64,000 bases of DNA from Paenibacillus sp. DCT19 (GTDB lineage Bacteria > Bacillota > Bacilli > Paenibacillales > Paenibacillaceae): positions 1,313,501-1,377,500 of the forward strand of contig NZ_CP029639.1 in NCBI RefSeq assembly GCF_003268635.1, in the 5' to 3' direction. Within the stretch, counting starts at the first letter, position 1. Each line of letters opens with the position of its first letter. Below the pieces are notes generated by a model, which did not search any database, had not been told where the DNA came from, and was given only the letters and a program-made list of their open reading frames with translations. A program made the translations under genes and the position numbers. Shown in pieces: positions 1 to 8,262 of this stretch.

Positions 1-519
1 CTATCGGCAAGGCTGGCCACCATTGCAGGCGTAGAGTCAATTTTGGCAGTAGAGCCCTCTGGTCAATCACGTCTTCGTGCGATGGAACGATTTGCGAAGC
101 TGGAGGGTCGTCATGGTGTCGTTGCGATGCCAGAGCCGATCATCGGATCACTCTTTTATTTTGATGAACAGTTGCAGCATCAGGATGTCATGATTCTGTG
201 CGAAGTCATTGAGCATATTGAGGCGTACCGCCTAGATGGAATTATGAGTACACTGCTTCAGGAATATCAGCCAGAAGTTTTGATCGTGACCACACCGAAC
301 AAGGAATACAATGAGGTCTATGCGATGGAGCAGGAGAGCTTCCGTCACCACGATCATCGTTTCGAGTGGACACGTAATGAACTGGCTGAACGATGTGCGG
401 AATGGTCCGCAGATACGAATTACACCTATACGATCCAAGGCATTGGTGAACATGTAGAGGGTTACGGACAGCCGACACAGATGATTATTTTTGAGCGCAG
501 AGAGGAGGGGCAACAATGA
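1..519 (+). CDS. hen1: Hen1 3'-terminal RNA ribose 2'-O-methyltransferase, C-terminal part
   Basis: The reading frame is open at base 1, so the N-terminal part lies outside the window. Visible motifs are EVIEHIEAYR, VTTPNKEYN and RHHDHRFEWTRNE, which match the methyltransferase core and metal-binding His region of bacterial Hen1. Family knowledge: Hen1 adds a 2'-O-methyl group to the 3' end of a cleaved RNA before Pnkp reseals it, so the repaired RNA resists re-cleavage. The stop overlaps the next start as ATGA, which indicates translational coupling with pnkp and supports the assignment. An internal TTG at 43 is not needed as a start because the frame continues upstream. Confidence 0.93.
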   Translation, partial: LSARLATIAGVESILAVEPSGQSRLRAMERFAKLEGRHGVVAMPEPIIGSLFYFDEQLQHQDVMILCEVIEHIEAYRLDGIMSTLLQEYQPEVLIVTTPNKEYNEVYAMEQESFRHHDHRFEWTRNELAERCAEWSADTNYTYTIQGIGEHVEGYGQPTQMIIFERREEGQQ

Positions 520-3197
520 GCGAGGATAAGAAGCAGGTAACATCAAGAGCAGGGGAAGAATCTAATCAGCAGCTTCACGAAGCATCTCGCACAGATCGAA
601 AAAAGAGGGAGATCAAGCTGCCACATGCGGGAATTGTGGTACTCGTCGGGCCGTCCAACAGTGGCAAAACGACATTGCTGGATCGTTTAGCGAGTGAAGG
701 CGTCATAAGGCGGACAGAAGCGGTCTCGTCAGATCAGTTCCGAATGCTAGTGGGCGATGAAGAATATATGGAGTGGAAGAACCGTCCACGTAGCGAGGCG
801 GATGTGTTATATGCCGAATATCAGCAGGTATCCGCGAAGGCGTTTGAGGCGATGGAAGCTATCGTAAGTACGCGTTGCCGTCTGAATAAGCTGACATGGA
901 TTGATGCGACGCATCTATATCCGGAGGACCGAGAGCGTCTTGTTCATTTGGCAAGAAAAGCACACGTGCCTGTGATCGCCATCGTACTTGATATTCCGGA
1001 GAAGGAGTTGTTGGAACGGGACAGCCAGCGGGAGTATCCGCGTGGACGGCAAAGGGTGAAGCAGCAGGTACAACAATTTAAGCGCTCATTACGCTCTATT
1101 CGTGAAGAAGGATTCGATGCAAATTATATCCTGAAACAGCCGGATGAGATCACGTTTGTTCGGGGAACGAACCCATTTCTGCTGGATATGGGATCAGGAG
1201 TGGACATCATCGGAGATATTCACGGCTGCTATGAAGAGATGATGGAATTAATCATCAAGTTGGGATATGTGAAAGGTGAGACCGGGCTGTACCTGCACCC
1301 AGACGGACGTAAGCTAGTTTCGGTTGGGGATGTATCGAGTCGCGGGCCTGAATCTCTCAAGTGTTTGTTATTCTGGCAACAGCATTGCGCTGCAGGGCTT
1401 GCTTATATGATTGATAGCAATCATGGTTGGAAAATTGCACGTTATCTGGATGGCCGCGATGTCACGCTTAGTCATGGAGATGAGCTTGTTGAGGCAGAGC
1501 TGATTCAACTGGAACAGGCTCAAGGTACAGATCTGGCACAGCGAGTGCGAGCAGAATTGCGAGACTTTTTGCTCGAAGCTCCGTCACATCTGGTGTTTAC
1601 CCAGAACGGAGTGCGGCAGGTGGTCGTTGCCCATGCAGGGATACGGGATCATTTTATAGGGAAACAATCCAAGCGCATTCAAGATTACTGCCGATATGGT
1701 GATGTAGGAGGGACAGATGTGGAGGGTCGTCCTATCCGCAAAGATTGGTATGTTGACCATACTTCTGGCGAGTGCATCGTCTGGGGGCATGACCCTCGCC
1801 CATATCCTACGATTGTGAACGACACCGTCAACATTGACCAAGGTGTGGTATTTGGAGGTATGCTGACCGCTTGGCGAATGCCTGAGCGGGAATCAGTTAG
1901 TGTACCTGCCCGGAAGGATTATGCCGAGGATCGCAATAGCCCATTAGTACGTTGGGAAAGAAAACGTTTGTCGCCGCCGAACTTACGTAAATTCAAGGAA
2001 GGGTTCACTGTACAAACGAATTCGCGGATGGATGTAACGATACACGGCGAGGTTGCCCAAACGGCGATTGATACGTTCTCCCATTTTACCGTGCCTCTTG
2101 AAGAGCTAGTATACATTCCACCAACGATGAGTCCACCGCCCGTAGCTTCTTCGGTAGAAGGTTATCTGGAGCATCCGCAGGATGCGTTCCAGTATTATCG
2201 CTCACAAGGCGTTACCCGTATGGTTGCTGAGAAAAAACATATGGGAAGCCGCGCCATACTGCTGATTTTCCGTGATGAGCAGGTAGCGCGGCAACGAGTA
2301 GGTCGACCGATGCTCGGGAACATCGTGACTCGTACAGGCAGATCCTTTTTTGATCCATCAAAAGAGCAATTGGTATTGTCCAGACTACATGCAGACTTGA
2401 GCGCAGATGGTTATTTTGAGCGGCATCAAACTGAATTTGTATTGCTTGACGCCGAGATTGTACCATGGAACCTGAAGGCAAGGGAGCTAATCGCTTCACA
2501 GTATGCGCATGTGTCCGAGTCGTCTCTTATGGATCGTAACATCATGGTGGATAAACTTCGTGAAGCGGAGAAGGCGGGGCGTGATGTAACCGAATGGTTA
2601 CAGGAGACTGAGCTTAAACTTGCAAATGCCCAGACATTTCGCGATGTATTCCAGTACTATTGCTGGGATGTAAATGATATTGGTGACATTCGGATTGCCC
2701 CGTTCCATACGTTGGCACACAGCACGGGTACATTCTGGGAGCAGACGCATGAATGGCATATGGAGCAGAATCGTGAGTTTGCCCGAATCTCCCCATTGAT
2801 GATGGAAACAGAATACCGTATCATCGCTGACGAGAAAGATGAGGCAGACATTATTCGCTGGTGGGATGAAATGACCGCAGAGGGTCACGAAGGGATCGTT
2901 ATCAAACCGGAGACGTTCCGCACCTGGAACGGAAACAAAATGATTCAGCCTGCCATCAAAGTTAGAGGACGCGCATATTTGCACATCATCTATGGTATGG
3001 ATTACCTTGCGCCTGAGAATTTATCACGTCTTCGGAAACGAAAAACGTCCAAAAAAGAAAGACATGCCCTCATGGAAAGTGCGTTGGGAATGGAGGGGAT
3101 CGAGCGCTTCGTACGCGGCGAATCGGTGGAGCGGATTCATGAATGTGTGCTCGCCACATTATCCCTCGAATCGGATCGAATTGATCCACGATTATAG
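516..3197 (+). CDS. pnkp: Polynucleotide kinase-phosphatase-ligase Pnkp (RNA repair)
   Basis: This 893-residue protein has the three modules of bacterial Pnkp. The kinase P-loop GPSNSGKT is at residues 45-52. The metallophosphatase begins at GDIHGC (233-238), and its metal ligands are recognisable as D234, H236, D272, N302, H373 and H425. The C-terminal ligase/adenylyltransferase carries KHMGSR (K574 as likely nucleotidyl lysine) and a late EGIVIKPE motif. Family role: it heals 5'-OH and 2',3'-cyclic phosphate ends and, with Hen1, seals RNAs cut by ribotoxins. The start overlaps hen1 by four bases (ATGA) and GAGAGGAGGGG lies just upstream. The phosphatase motif usually written GDxxDRG reads GDVSSRG here, which is unusual. 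A hairpin terminator follows, so this is the last gene of the cassette. Confidence 0.96.
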   Translation: MSEDKKQVTSRAGEESNQQLHEASRTDRKKREIKLPHAGIVVLVGPSNSGKTTLLDRLASEGVIRRTEAVSSDQFRMLVGDEEYMEWKNRPRSEADVLYAEYQQVSAKAFEAMEAIVSTRCRLNKLTWIDATHLYPEDRERLVHLARKAHVPVIAIVLDIPEKELLERDSQREYPRGRQRVKQQVQQFKRSLRSIREEGFDANYILKQPDEITFVRGTNPFLLDMGSGVDIIGDIHGCYEEMMELIIKLGYVKGETGLYLHPDGRKLVSVGDVSSRGPESLKCLLFWQQHCAAGLAYMIDSNHGWKIARYLDGRDVTLSHGDELVEAELIQLEQAQGTDLAQRVRAELRDFLLEAPSHLVFTQNGVRQVVVAHAGIRDHFIGKQSKRIQDYCRYGDVGGTDVEGRPIRKDWYVDHTSGECIVWGHDPRPYPTIVNDTVNIDQGVVFGGMLTAWRMPERESVSVPARKDYAEDRNSPLVRWERKRLSPPNLRKFKEGFTVQTNSRMDVTIHGEVAQTAIDTFSHFTVPLEELVYIPPTMSPPPVASSVEGYLEHPQDAFQYYRSQGVTRMVAEKKHMGSRAILLIFRDEQVARQRVGRPMLGNIVTRTGRSFFDPSKEQLVLSRLHADLSADGYFERHQTEFVLLDAEIVPWNLKARELIASQYAHVSESSLMDRNIMVDKLREAEKAGRDVTEWLQETELKLANAQTFRDVFQYYCWDVNDIGDIRIAPFHTLAHSTGTFWEQTHEWHMEQNREFARISPLMMETEYRIIADEKDEADIIRWWDEMTAEGHEGIVIKPETFRTWNGNKMIQPAIKVRGRAYLHIIYGMDYLAPENLSRLRKRKTSKKERHALMESALGMEGIERFVRGESVERIHECVLATLSLESDRIDPRL

Positions 3198-3309
3198 AAC
3201 TAGATTATTGAGTACGTGATTATAGAGTGCGATTGTAGAGCTTAGATGAATCGGATAGCCTCATACACTAGGTTGAGTATCTGGGATTATTCGTAATTTA
3301 AATCCAAAT

Positions 3310-3360
3310 AAAGTAATGTGATTTGAATGTTTTCATTCAAGTTACATTGCTTTTTTCTTT
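3310..3360 (+). terminator. Rho-independent terminator after pnkp
   Basis: The stem runs from AAGTAATGT to ACATTGCTT with an inner TTGAATG/CATTCAA pairing around a TTTT loop. It is followed by a T-rich tract. It closes the hen1-pnkp unit, and nothing else is seen in the 3198-3512 gap. Confidence 0.85.
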
Positions 3361-3512
3361 TTTTTCAGAGGCGCAAACCGTTGGTACTGAACTCTTTTGG
3401 CTTGTTTGAGGCAGTAGTAAGTTAGAGGGCCGCCTAATTATTTCCTCTGAGAATTCCGATAATATGGAGGAATGTATTTTATTGTGAATGACTCAGAAAG
3501 GAAGCGGAGACC

Positions 3513-4091
3513 TTGTTCAAAAGGGTAGAGAGTGAAGTGGAACTAGCCATGTTCAACGGAATATGGACAACTGTCTGGACAGAAAAAGGATTCGAGCTTG
3601 AATTTTCAGAGGAAATTCTGGAAAGATACGTGGTGATTACGGAGGAAGGATACTATGTGGGTACAACGGAGATCAAGCCGTATTCGGAGGATAGCCCCAT
3701 TAATGAAATTGGACCATTCCACACGCATCCCATGATTCAAGAGAACCTGAAAAAGGTTGCAGAGATTGATAAAATGGCGGTTTTGTCGAGCTTCCGGGGG
3801 CAATATATTGCCGAATTGTTATCAGCCATTGTTCATTACGCGGAGAAGAACGGTTTGACCTATTTTGTCATGTTGCTTGAACCTACGTTGATGCGAGCTT
3901 TGCGAATCTCATATCATCTACCGATTAATAAGGTTGCGGGAAGGGTGTTTTATAAGGGCGAAGACGTTATTCCCTCGATTGTGGATGTGAGAGATGTATA
4001 TATGCATAAGGAACGGTATTCGTGGATTATTCATTCGGAATCGGATTCAGCCTTGGTCTCCAAGGGACTACAATTGTCCCGGCATACTTAA
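3513..4091 (+). CDS. GNAT-fold protein, possible N-acyl amino acid/AHL-synthase-like acyltransferase
   Basis: 192 residues from a TTG start preceded by AGAAAGGAAGCGGAG; an in-frame ATG at 3549 is a weaker alternative. The N-terminal half (GFELEFSEEILERYVVITEEGYYVGT) followed by VAEIDKMAVLSSFRG and YFVMLLEPTLMRALR resembles the strand order of the acyl-homoserine-lactone synthase/FeeM branch of the GNAT superfamily. In that branch an arginine-bearing 'EIDKMAVLSSFRG' stretch replaces the usual acetyl-CoA loop. No catalytic residue can be assigned by eye and the substrate is unknown. It stands alone, upstream of a chemoreceptor on the same strand. Confidence 0.6.
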   Translation: MFKRVESEVELAMFNGIWTTVWTEKGFELEFSEEILERYVVITEEGYYVGTTEIKPYSEDSPINEIGPFHTHPMIQENLKKVAEIDKMAVLSSFRGQYIAELLSAIVHYAEKNGLTYFVMLLEPTLMRALRISYHLPINKVAGRVFYKGEDVIPSIVDVRDVYMHKERYSWIIHSESDSALVSKGLQLSRHT

Positions 4092-4159
4092 TTTATAAGA
4101 TCTTACATAGGTTATTCATTGTATTTTGATGGGAATACTTTACAGGGGGAAGAAACATT

Positions 4160-5644
4160 ATGGCTAAGGGAGCTCTGACAGAGCTAGACAAACGTAACCG
4201 TCTATTCATCAAAATTTTGTGGATCATGCTTGCGTTTAGTATCGTTACCGATATTATGATTGGACTCGGCATGAACATTATTTTGATGCTTGTGGGTATA
4301 GGAGGTACGTCATGTGCAGTGGCTACATTCATGACATACAAGCGAATCTGGGTAACATCGATTAAATATTTTATCGCTTGTATTGTGACATTGATTGTTG
4401 TCATGCTAATCGTATTCGATCCGAATCCGGTAATAAGCACATATTTCTTAGTTTATGTAAACTTGGCCATTATGGCACTGTATGCAGATTATAAAACGAT
4501 CATATTTACAGGAGTTCTCGGTGCTGGAGTGAGCACGTATATCTTTATGATACCGGAGTATGGAGATCAACTGTTTGCAGGGGATTCGCTCCTGTACTTG
4601 TATCTATATCTTGGGTTTGCGACAGCTGCATTAGCTTTTGGTGCGAACTTCAGTCAGCGATTACAGAAGCAGGTTAACGAGAGACAGCAGGAGACACTGG
4701 AGGCCAAGAAGGTTGCGGATCATCTCCTTGAACAGTTGAAGACATCCGTTCTAACGCTGGATCAGTTCAGTAACAATCAGCAAGAGGGTGTGCGTACAAC
4801 AGGAGAGATCAGCAAGGAAGTCACACTCAGCTTCACGGAGATGACATCGTCCATTGAAGCACAGACGGGTAGTGTCATGAGAGTAAACGAGACAACGCAG
4901 ACGATCAATCAGACTGTAAGTACATTGCTCGATGGCACACGCGAGCTACAGAATTATGCAGCAGAGAACACCAGACTTACAGAGCAGAGCAGCACTCAGA
5001 TGGGCGTGTTATCTGCTGACGTTGAGAATGTACATCAGATGATGGGCAGTACAGTAGAGATGATGCAAAAGCTTAACAGTGATAATGAACGAATTAGTTC
5101 CATCGTAAGTGTCATTCAGGAGCTTGCGGAACAAACAAACCTACTCGCATTGAATGCAGCGATTGAAGCCGCGCGAGCAGGTGAGCATGGCAGAGGGTTT
5201 GCCGTTGTATCCGATGAGGTACGCAAGCTAGCAGATAGCTCAAGAAAAGCGGCGGCTGAGATCGATGGCATTCTATCCAATATTCGCTCGCAAATTAGTG
5301 GACTACATGGACAGGTTGTTCATGGGCAAACTGCTGTAGCCACCAGCAGGACGGTCTCACAGGAAGTGAGCGATCTTATTGAGCAGATCCATGAGAATAT
5401 GGAGCGGATGAAGGAGCACACCGATCGTGTAGGCGAATCGTCGAACCATCTGCATGTGCAGCAGAATGATATGGTAGACAGTATGGCTCACATTGCGGGG
5501 ATTACGCAGGAGAATATGGCTTCTGTAGAGGACATGCATCAAAATATGCGAACGCAGGATTCCAAAATGACAGACATGATTAGCGACTATGCTAAATTAG
5601 ATCAGTTGATTACAAGTATGAAGAAACTGGTTGCTGCTTCATAA
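4160..5644 (+). CDS. Methyl-accepting chemotaxis protein with polytopic N-terminal membrane domain
   Basis: 494 residues. The first ~165 contain about six hydrophobic segments (for example around residues 15-35, 38-57, 67-86, 92-108, 112-130 and 142-162) with no large extracellular domain. No HAMP domain is obvious; a coiled coil leads into the methyl-accepting signalling domain. The highly conserved hairpin tip [19 protein letters not shown] lies near residue 330. It should relay signals from the membrane to the CheA/CheW array. The start is ATG with GGGGGAAG upstream, and a strong terminator directly follows. The ligand cannot be inferred; a membrane-embedded or membrane-state signal is plausible. 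Confidence 0.92.
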   Translation: MAKGALTELDKRNRLFIKILWIMLAFSIVTDIMIGLGMNIILMLVGIGGTSCAVATFMTYKRIWVTSIKYFIACIVTLIVVMLIVFDPNPVISTYFLVYVNLAIMALYADYKTIIFTGVLGAGVSTYIFMIPEYGDQLFAGDSLLYLYLYLGFATAALAFGANFSQRLQKQVNERQQETLEAKKVADHLLEQLKTSVLTLDQFSNNQQEGVRTTGEISKEVTLSFTEMTSSIEAQTGSVMRVNETTQTINQTVSTLLDGTRELQNYAAENTRLTEQSSTQMGVLSADVENVHQMMGSTVEMMQKLNSDNERISSIVSVIQELAEQTNLLALNAAIEAARAGEHGRGFAVVSDEVRKLADSSRKAAAEIDGILSNIRSQISGLHGQVVHGQTAVATSRTVSQEVSDLIEQIHENMERMKEHTDRVGESSNHLHVQQNDMVDSMAHIAGITQENMASVEDMHQNMRTQDSKMTDMISDYAKLDQLITSMKKLVAAS

Positions 5645-5645
5645 T

Positions 5646-5675
5646 CAAGAGAGAGGCCTAAAGGGCCTCTCTTTT
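5646..5675 (+). terminator. Terminator after the chemoreceptor
   Basis: AGAGAGGCC and GGCCTCTCT form a 9-bp stem around a TAAA loop, followed by TTTTG. It lies two bases after the chemoreceptor stop. Confidence 0.9.
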
Positions 5676-5781
5676 GTTGTTGGAAAAATGGGAGTTTTGG
5701 ATCAATATAACTAACCTAAGCCCTATATCCATTCCTTCCAATCTGGGTAATAATTATAGATGTAGTTCAAAGTAAAGCTAT

Positions 5782-6126
5782 TTGATTCCGAGGGATGTCT
5801 ACGGCATCTTTTTGAACATGCATGATGAATTTGTAGCATTGGAATCTCACTACGTAACGATAGGGGTAACCTGTATGGCGTCAATGATTCTACTGGTGAA
5901 ACAGACGGAGGACGATGAAAAGGTTATTTATCGATTCGGACCGAATGAGCGGAAGATGGGACTCATTGAGATGAACAAGGTTAAGGAAAGCGTGAAGGAA
6001 CTGGAGCCTGTTCAGGTGGACGGCATAAGTTCAAGTTTTTACTTCAATCGAGCCGCTCAGCGATTGGTGCGATGTTTGTTCAGAGAAGGCGGTAAGTTCC
6101 CAGAGCGAACATCGTTTGAATCATAG
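5782..6126 (+). CDS. Hypothetical protein, about 114 residues
   Basis: Not recognised. The frame opens after a stop at 5773. The only early start is TTG at 5782, with ATG at 5818 as an alternative; neither has a convincing ribosome binding site, so the start is unsure. The protein has a hydrophobic stretch (TIGVTCMASMILLV) followed by a charged beta-rich part (DDEKVIYRFGPNERKMGLIEMNKV), which suggests a small single-domain cytosolic or weakly membrane-associated protein. It is followed by a terminator hairpin shared with the convergent operon. Confidence 0.5.
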   Translation: MIPRDVYGIFLNMHDEFVALESHYVTIGVTCMASMILLVKQTEDDEKVIYRFGPNERKMGLIEMNKVKESVKELEPVQVDGISSSFYFNRAAQRLVRCLFREGGKFPERTSFES

Positions 6127-6206
6127 TCCGTCTTGGATCTTCTAGTAAGAAGGCTGAGCAGACCATTGGCATAGCATGAAGCACCAACTGAATAGGTGTA
6201 ACATAG

Positions 6207-6252
6207 AAGAAGTCCAAGCGCAACGGAGAATAGTTGCACTTGGACTTCTTTG
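6207..6252. terminator. Bidirectional terminator
   Basis: AGAAGTCCAAGCGCAAC pairs with GTTGCACTTGGACTTCT around a short loop. Flanking A and T tracts suit both strands. It separates the plus-strand small gene from the end of the minus-strand WXG operon. Confidence 0.85.
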
Positions 6253-6265
6253 TGTTGGAATTGGT

Positions 6266-7108
6266 TTAAGGATGGGGCACAGGAGCTGCGAAGCGATCGA
6301 TCCATGCCCGTAATTGTTTACGAAAGGACGCTCTGGAATGTTGGGTAATCTCGATGCTGGCATCACTTTCGCTATTAACGTTATCATTGGAAATGCTCCA
6401 GAAGCCTTGTTCAGTATGAAGCATAAGCAGAGCTTGATCTGGCAAAGGGATCTCAGTTTGGTCGCTGGTATAACGAATAATACTAAGGTTATCTACTTGA
6501 CGACCAGACGCTTCAAAGGACTCATACCAACGCGTAAGTAACTCATGCGATTCCGTGGGAATTTCCCAATCATTCATGAGGGTATCTAACGCAGTGTGGT
6601 TATCCTCGTTCGTAAGTACATTCCATTGTTCCTCGGTTAGCTTGAATGGAGTGGGCTGTTCAATGAATGGCTCCTGTTGTCCTGTGTAGAACCGGAATAG
6701 CTCTTCCTCCCATTCCTGCGGTTCTGTCCAAGTGAACAGGTGAACACGTTGATCCACGGCTAAGTGATATAAGTATGTATCGTTGTTATCTGTACCTTGG
6801 TGGATGGTTAATACCTTTTCTTGCTCAATGCTGTCGGAGTAGGCACGAATCATCCCGCGGCTTTGGGCAAAATGCATCAGCATCTTCAGAAACTCTGGCT
6901 CGATCTCAATCTCCGTTTCTTCCATACGTACGATGAGCCCTTTGGATAGTAGGCTGTGAGAGGCTGCTCTCAGAACAAGTTCCCAGTGCTGTTCAGATAA
7001 TTCGCCATACATTGGTTTGAGAAGCCCGGCGGCAATGTCTTCTGCGCCAAGCGTGGCGAGTGCAAATCCGAATTCTTCGATAGATAGGGTAACTAGAGGT
7101 TTAGCCAT
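6266..7108 (-). CDS. EspG-like protein at the end of a WXG100 operon (putative secretion chaperone)
   Basis: 280 residues from ATG; last gene of the operon that starts with the WXG100-type gene. The N-terminus (LVTLSIEEFGFALATLG, then a helix-rich block with RAASHSLLSKGL and EPEFLKMLMHF) resembles by pattern the start of mycobacterial EspG chaperones, which bind type VII secretion substrates: TVDE-like strand, helices, 'R.A...L...GL', then a helix after 'PEL'. Later parts alternate beta-strands and helices (DTYLYHLAVDQRVHLFTWTE). This is inference from pattern and neighbourhood; no signal peptide or membrane segment is visible. A plain hypothetical protein is the fallback. Confidence 0.55.
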   Translation of the reverse strand: MAKPLVTLSIEEFGFALATLGAEDIAAGLLKPMYGELSEQHWELVLRAASHSLLSKGLIVRMEETEIEIEPEFLKMLMHFAQSRGMIRAYSDSIEQEKVLTIHQGTDNNDTYLYHLAVDQRVHLFTWTEPQEWEEELFRFYTGQQEPFIEQPTPFKLTEEQWNVLTNEDNHTALDTLMNDWEIPTESHELLTRWYESFEASGRQVDNLSIIRYTSDQTEIPLPDQALLMLHTEQGFWSISNDNVNSESDASIEITQHSRASFRKQLRAWIDRFAAPVPHP

Positions 7109-7216
7109 GAGTTTAATCGCCTTCTTTCGATTAGATGAGTGTGTAGGGAATGTGTGATGAGAAACATGCGTGCGTGACTACTTTCGGTTTTTGTTTTTTG
7201 GAGAGATGCCAGTTAG

Positions 7217-7714
7217 TTAGTTCTCTATCTTACGATGTTTATTATGAGACCAAGCTGTACGTAATTTCTTTGCACCATCTGTAAATTGTTGATTCGTTAG
7301 AAGATGATAAGTAGACATGTCGACATGGGATCGATCTAAAAGAGTGAAGCGGTATAACCTAGGCACGGGTTGCGCTAAATTGTTAATTTTATCTCCAATA
7401 ACTTCAATTCGCTTGATGTCAGACCAGGGAATAGATCTACCATTTTTAGCTGTCACGCAATACTGATCGAACGAGATAAGAGTTGTACTCGAAAAGAGAA
7501 AAAAGGTCAGTTTATAAAAAGCGGGAAAAACATACCAAATGGATGAGGCAAATATAAAAACGTAGAAGATAGGGCGAAACCAACCAAACGGTATATTTTT
7601 AAGATCCCAAATCATAATGCTTCCTAAAATCATGATGATTATAGTGCCGATAACCCTTCCTAGGACTACTGAACGACTGAATTTGATAGATTCCATGGAT
7701 TGCTGATCACTCAC
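7217..7714 (-). CDS. Membrane protein with C-terminal PH-like domain, paralogue of its neighbour
   Basis: 165 residues. Two hydrophobic segments (about residues 18-36 and 44-78) precede a cytosolic domain with pattern FDQYCVTAKNGRSIPWSDIKRIEV and a Y-LL-Q motif near the end. The same pattern occurs in the next upstream gene (7782-8246): FDxxG, PWxxI, IN, QP-P, YxLL. The two are therefore tandem paralogues. The strand-rich block with a central PW resembles YcxB/STM3941-type PH-like domains. Position directly behind a putative type VII effector suggests an immunity role, which is inference. Start ATG with AAAGGGGAGTGAGTG upstream. Confidence 0.7.
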   Translation of the reverse strand: MSDQQSMESIKFSRSVVLGRVIGTIIIMILGSIMIWDLKNIPFGWFRPIFYVFIFASSIWYVFPAFYKLTFFLFSSTTLISFDQYCVTAKNGRSIPWSDIKRIEVIGDKINNLAQPVPRLYRFTLLDRSHVDMSTYHLLTNQQFTDGAKKLRTAWSHNKHRKIEN

Positions 7715-7781
7715 TCCCCTTTATCAAGTTGTAAATTCAGCAGAACCATAAACCCAAACCATCTCGTGTTTATTAATTTTT

Positions 7782-8246
7782 CTATTTCGATTTACGTTCA
7801 TTCCAGGTTTTGCGAAGCATTTTAAGAATGTCGTTCTCCTGATGTTTCAGTAGACTGTACGTATAGATTTTATGACGCTGTCCGCTGTGCATTTTCAAGT
7901 CATAGTAGGATGGGGTAGGTTGAATCCATTTGTTGATTCCCGGCGCAACCAATTGAATCGTTTGAATCTCCTTCCAAGGGAGGTGTTCTCCAGATTCGGT
8001 CTTAATACCAGACTCGTCAAAGCCAAACAATACATTGGAGCCAAATGCTCTAATGATGTTCCACACGAATAGCCGTCCAATAAACCAAAAGCTTAAGAAG
8101 GCGGCACTACTAAAATAAAAGGTTTGTAGAGGACTGTTCTCCCCAAAGATCACGTCACCAATCAAGACAAATCCAGCAATAATAAATAGAGCAGAAATTA
8201 ATGCATGACGTATAGCAAATTTACGTTGGTATGTAACGTACTGCAT
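7782..8246 (-). CDS. Membrane protein with C-terminal PH-like domain, candidate immunity protein
   Basis: 154 residues. It begins 16 bases after the WXG100-type gene, so they are very likely cotranscribed. Two to three hydrophobic segments (about 14-32, 42-62) are followed by FGFDESGIKTESGEHLPWKEIQTIQL and YTYSLLKHQENDI, the pattern shared with the downstream paralogue. Start ATG with AGGGGGTATCC upstream. The product should sit in the cytoplasmic membrane with the PH-like domain inside. In firmicute type VII loci the gene behind the toxin often encodes its immunity protein; that role is proposed here from position only. Confidence 0.72.
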   Translation of the reverse strand: MQYVTYQRKFAIRHALISALFIIAGFVLIGDVIFGENSPLQTFYFSSAAFLSFWFIGRLFVWNIIRAFGSNVLFGFDESGIKTESGEHLPWKEIQTIQLVAPGINKWIQPTPSYYDLKMHSGQRHKIYTYSLLKHQENDILKMLRKTWNERKSK

Positions 8247-8262
8247 GGATACCCCCTAAAGA

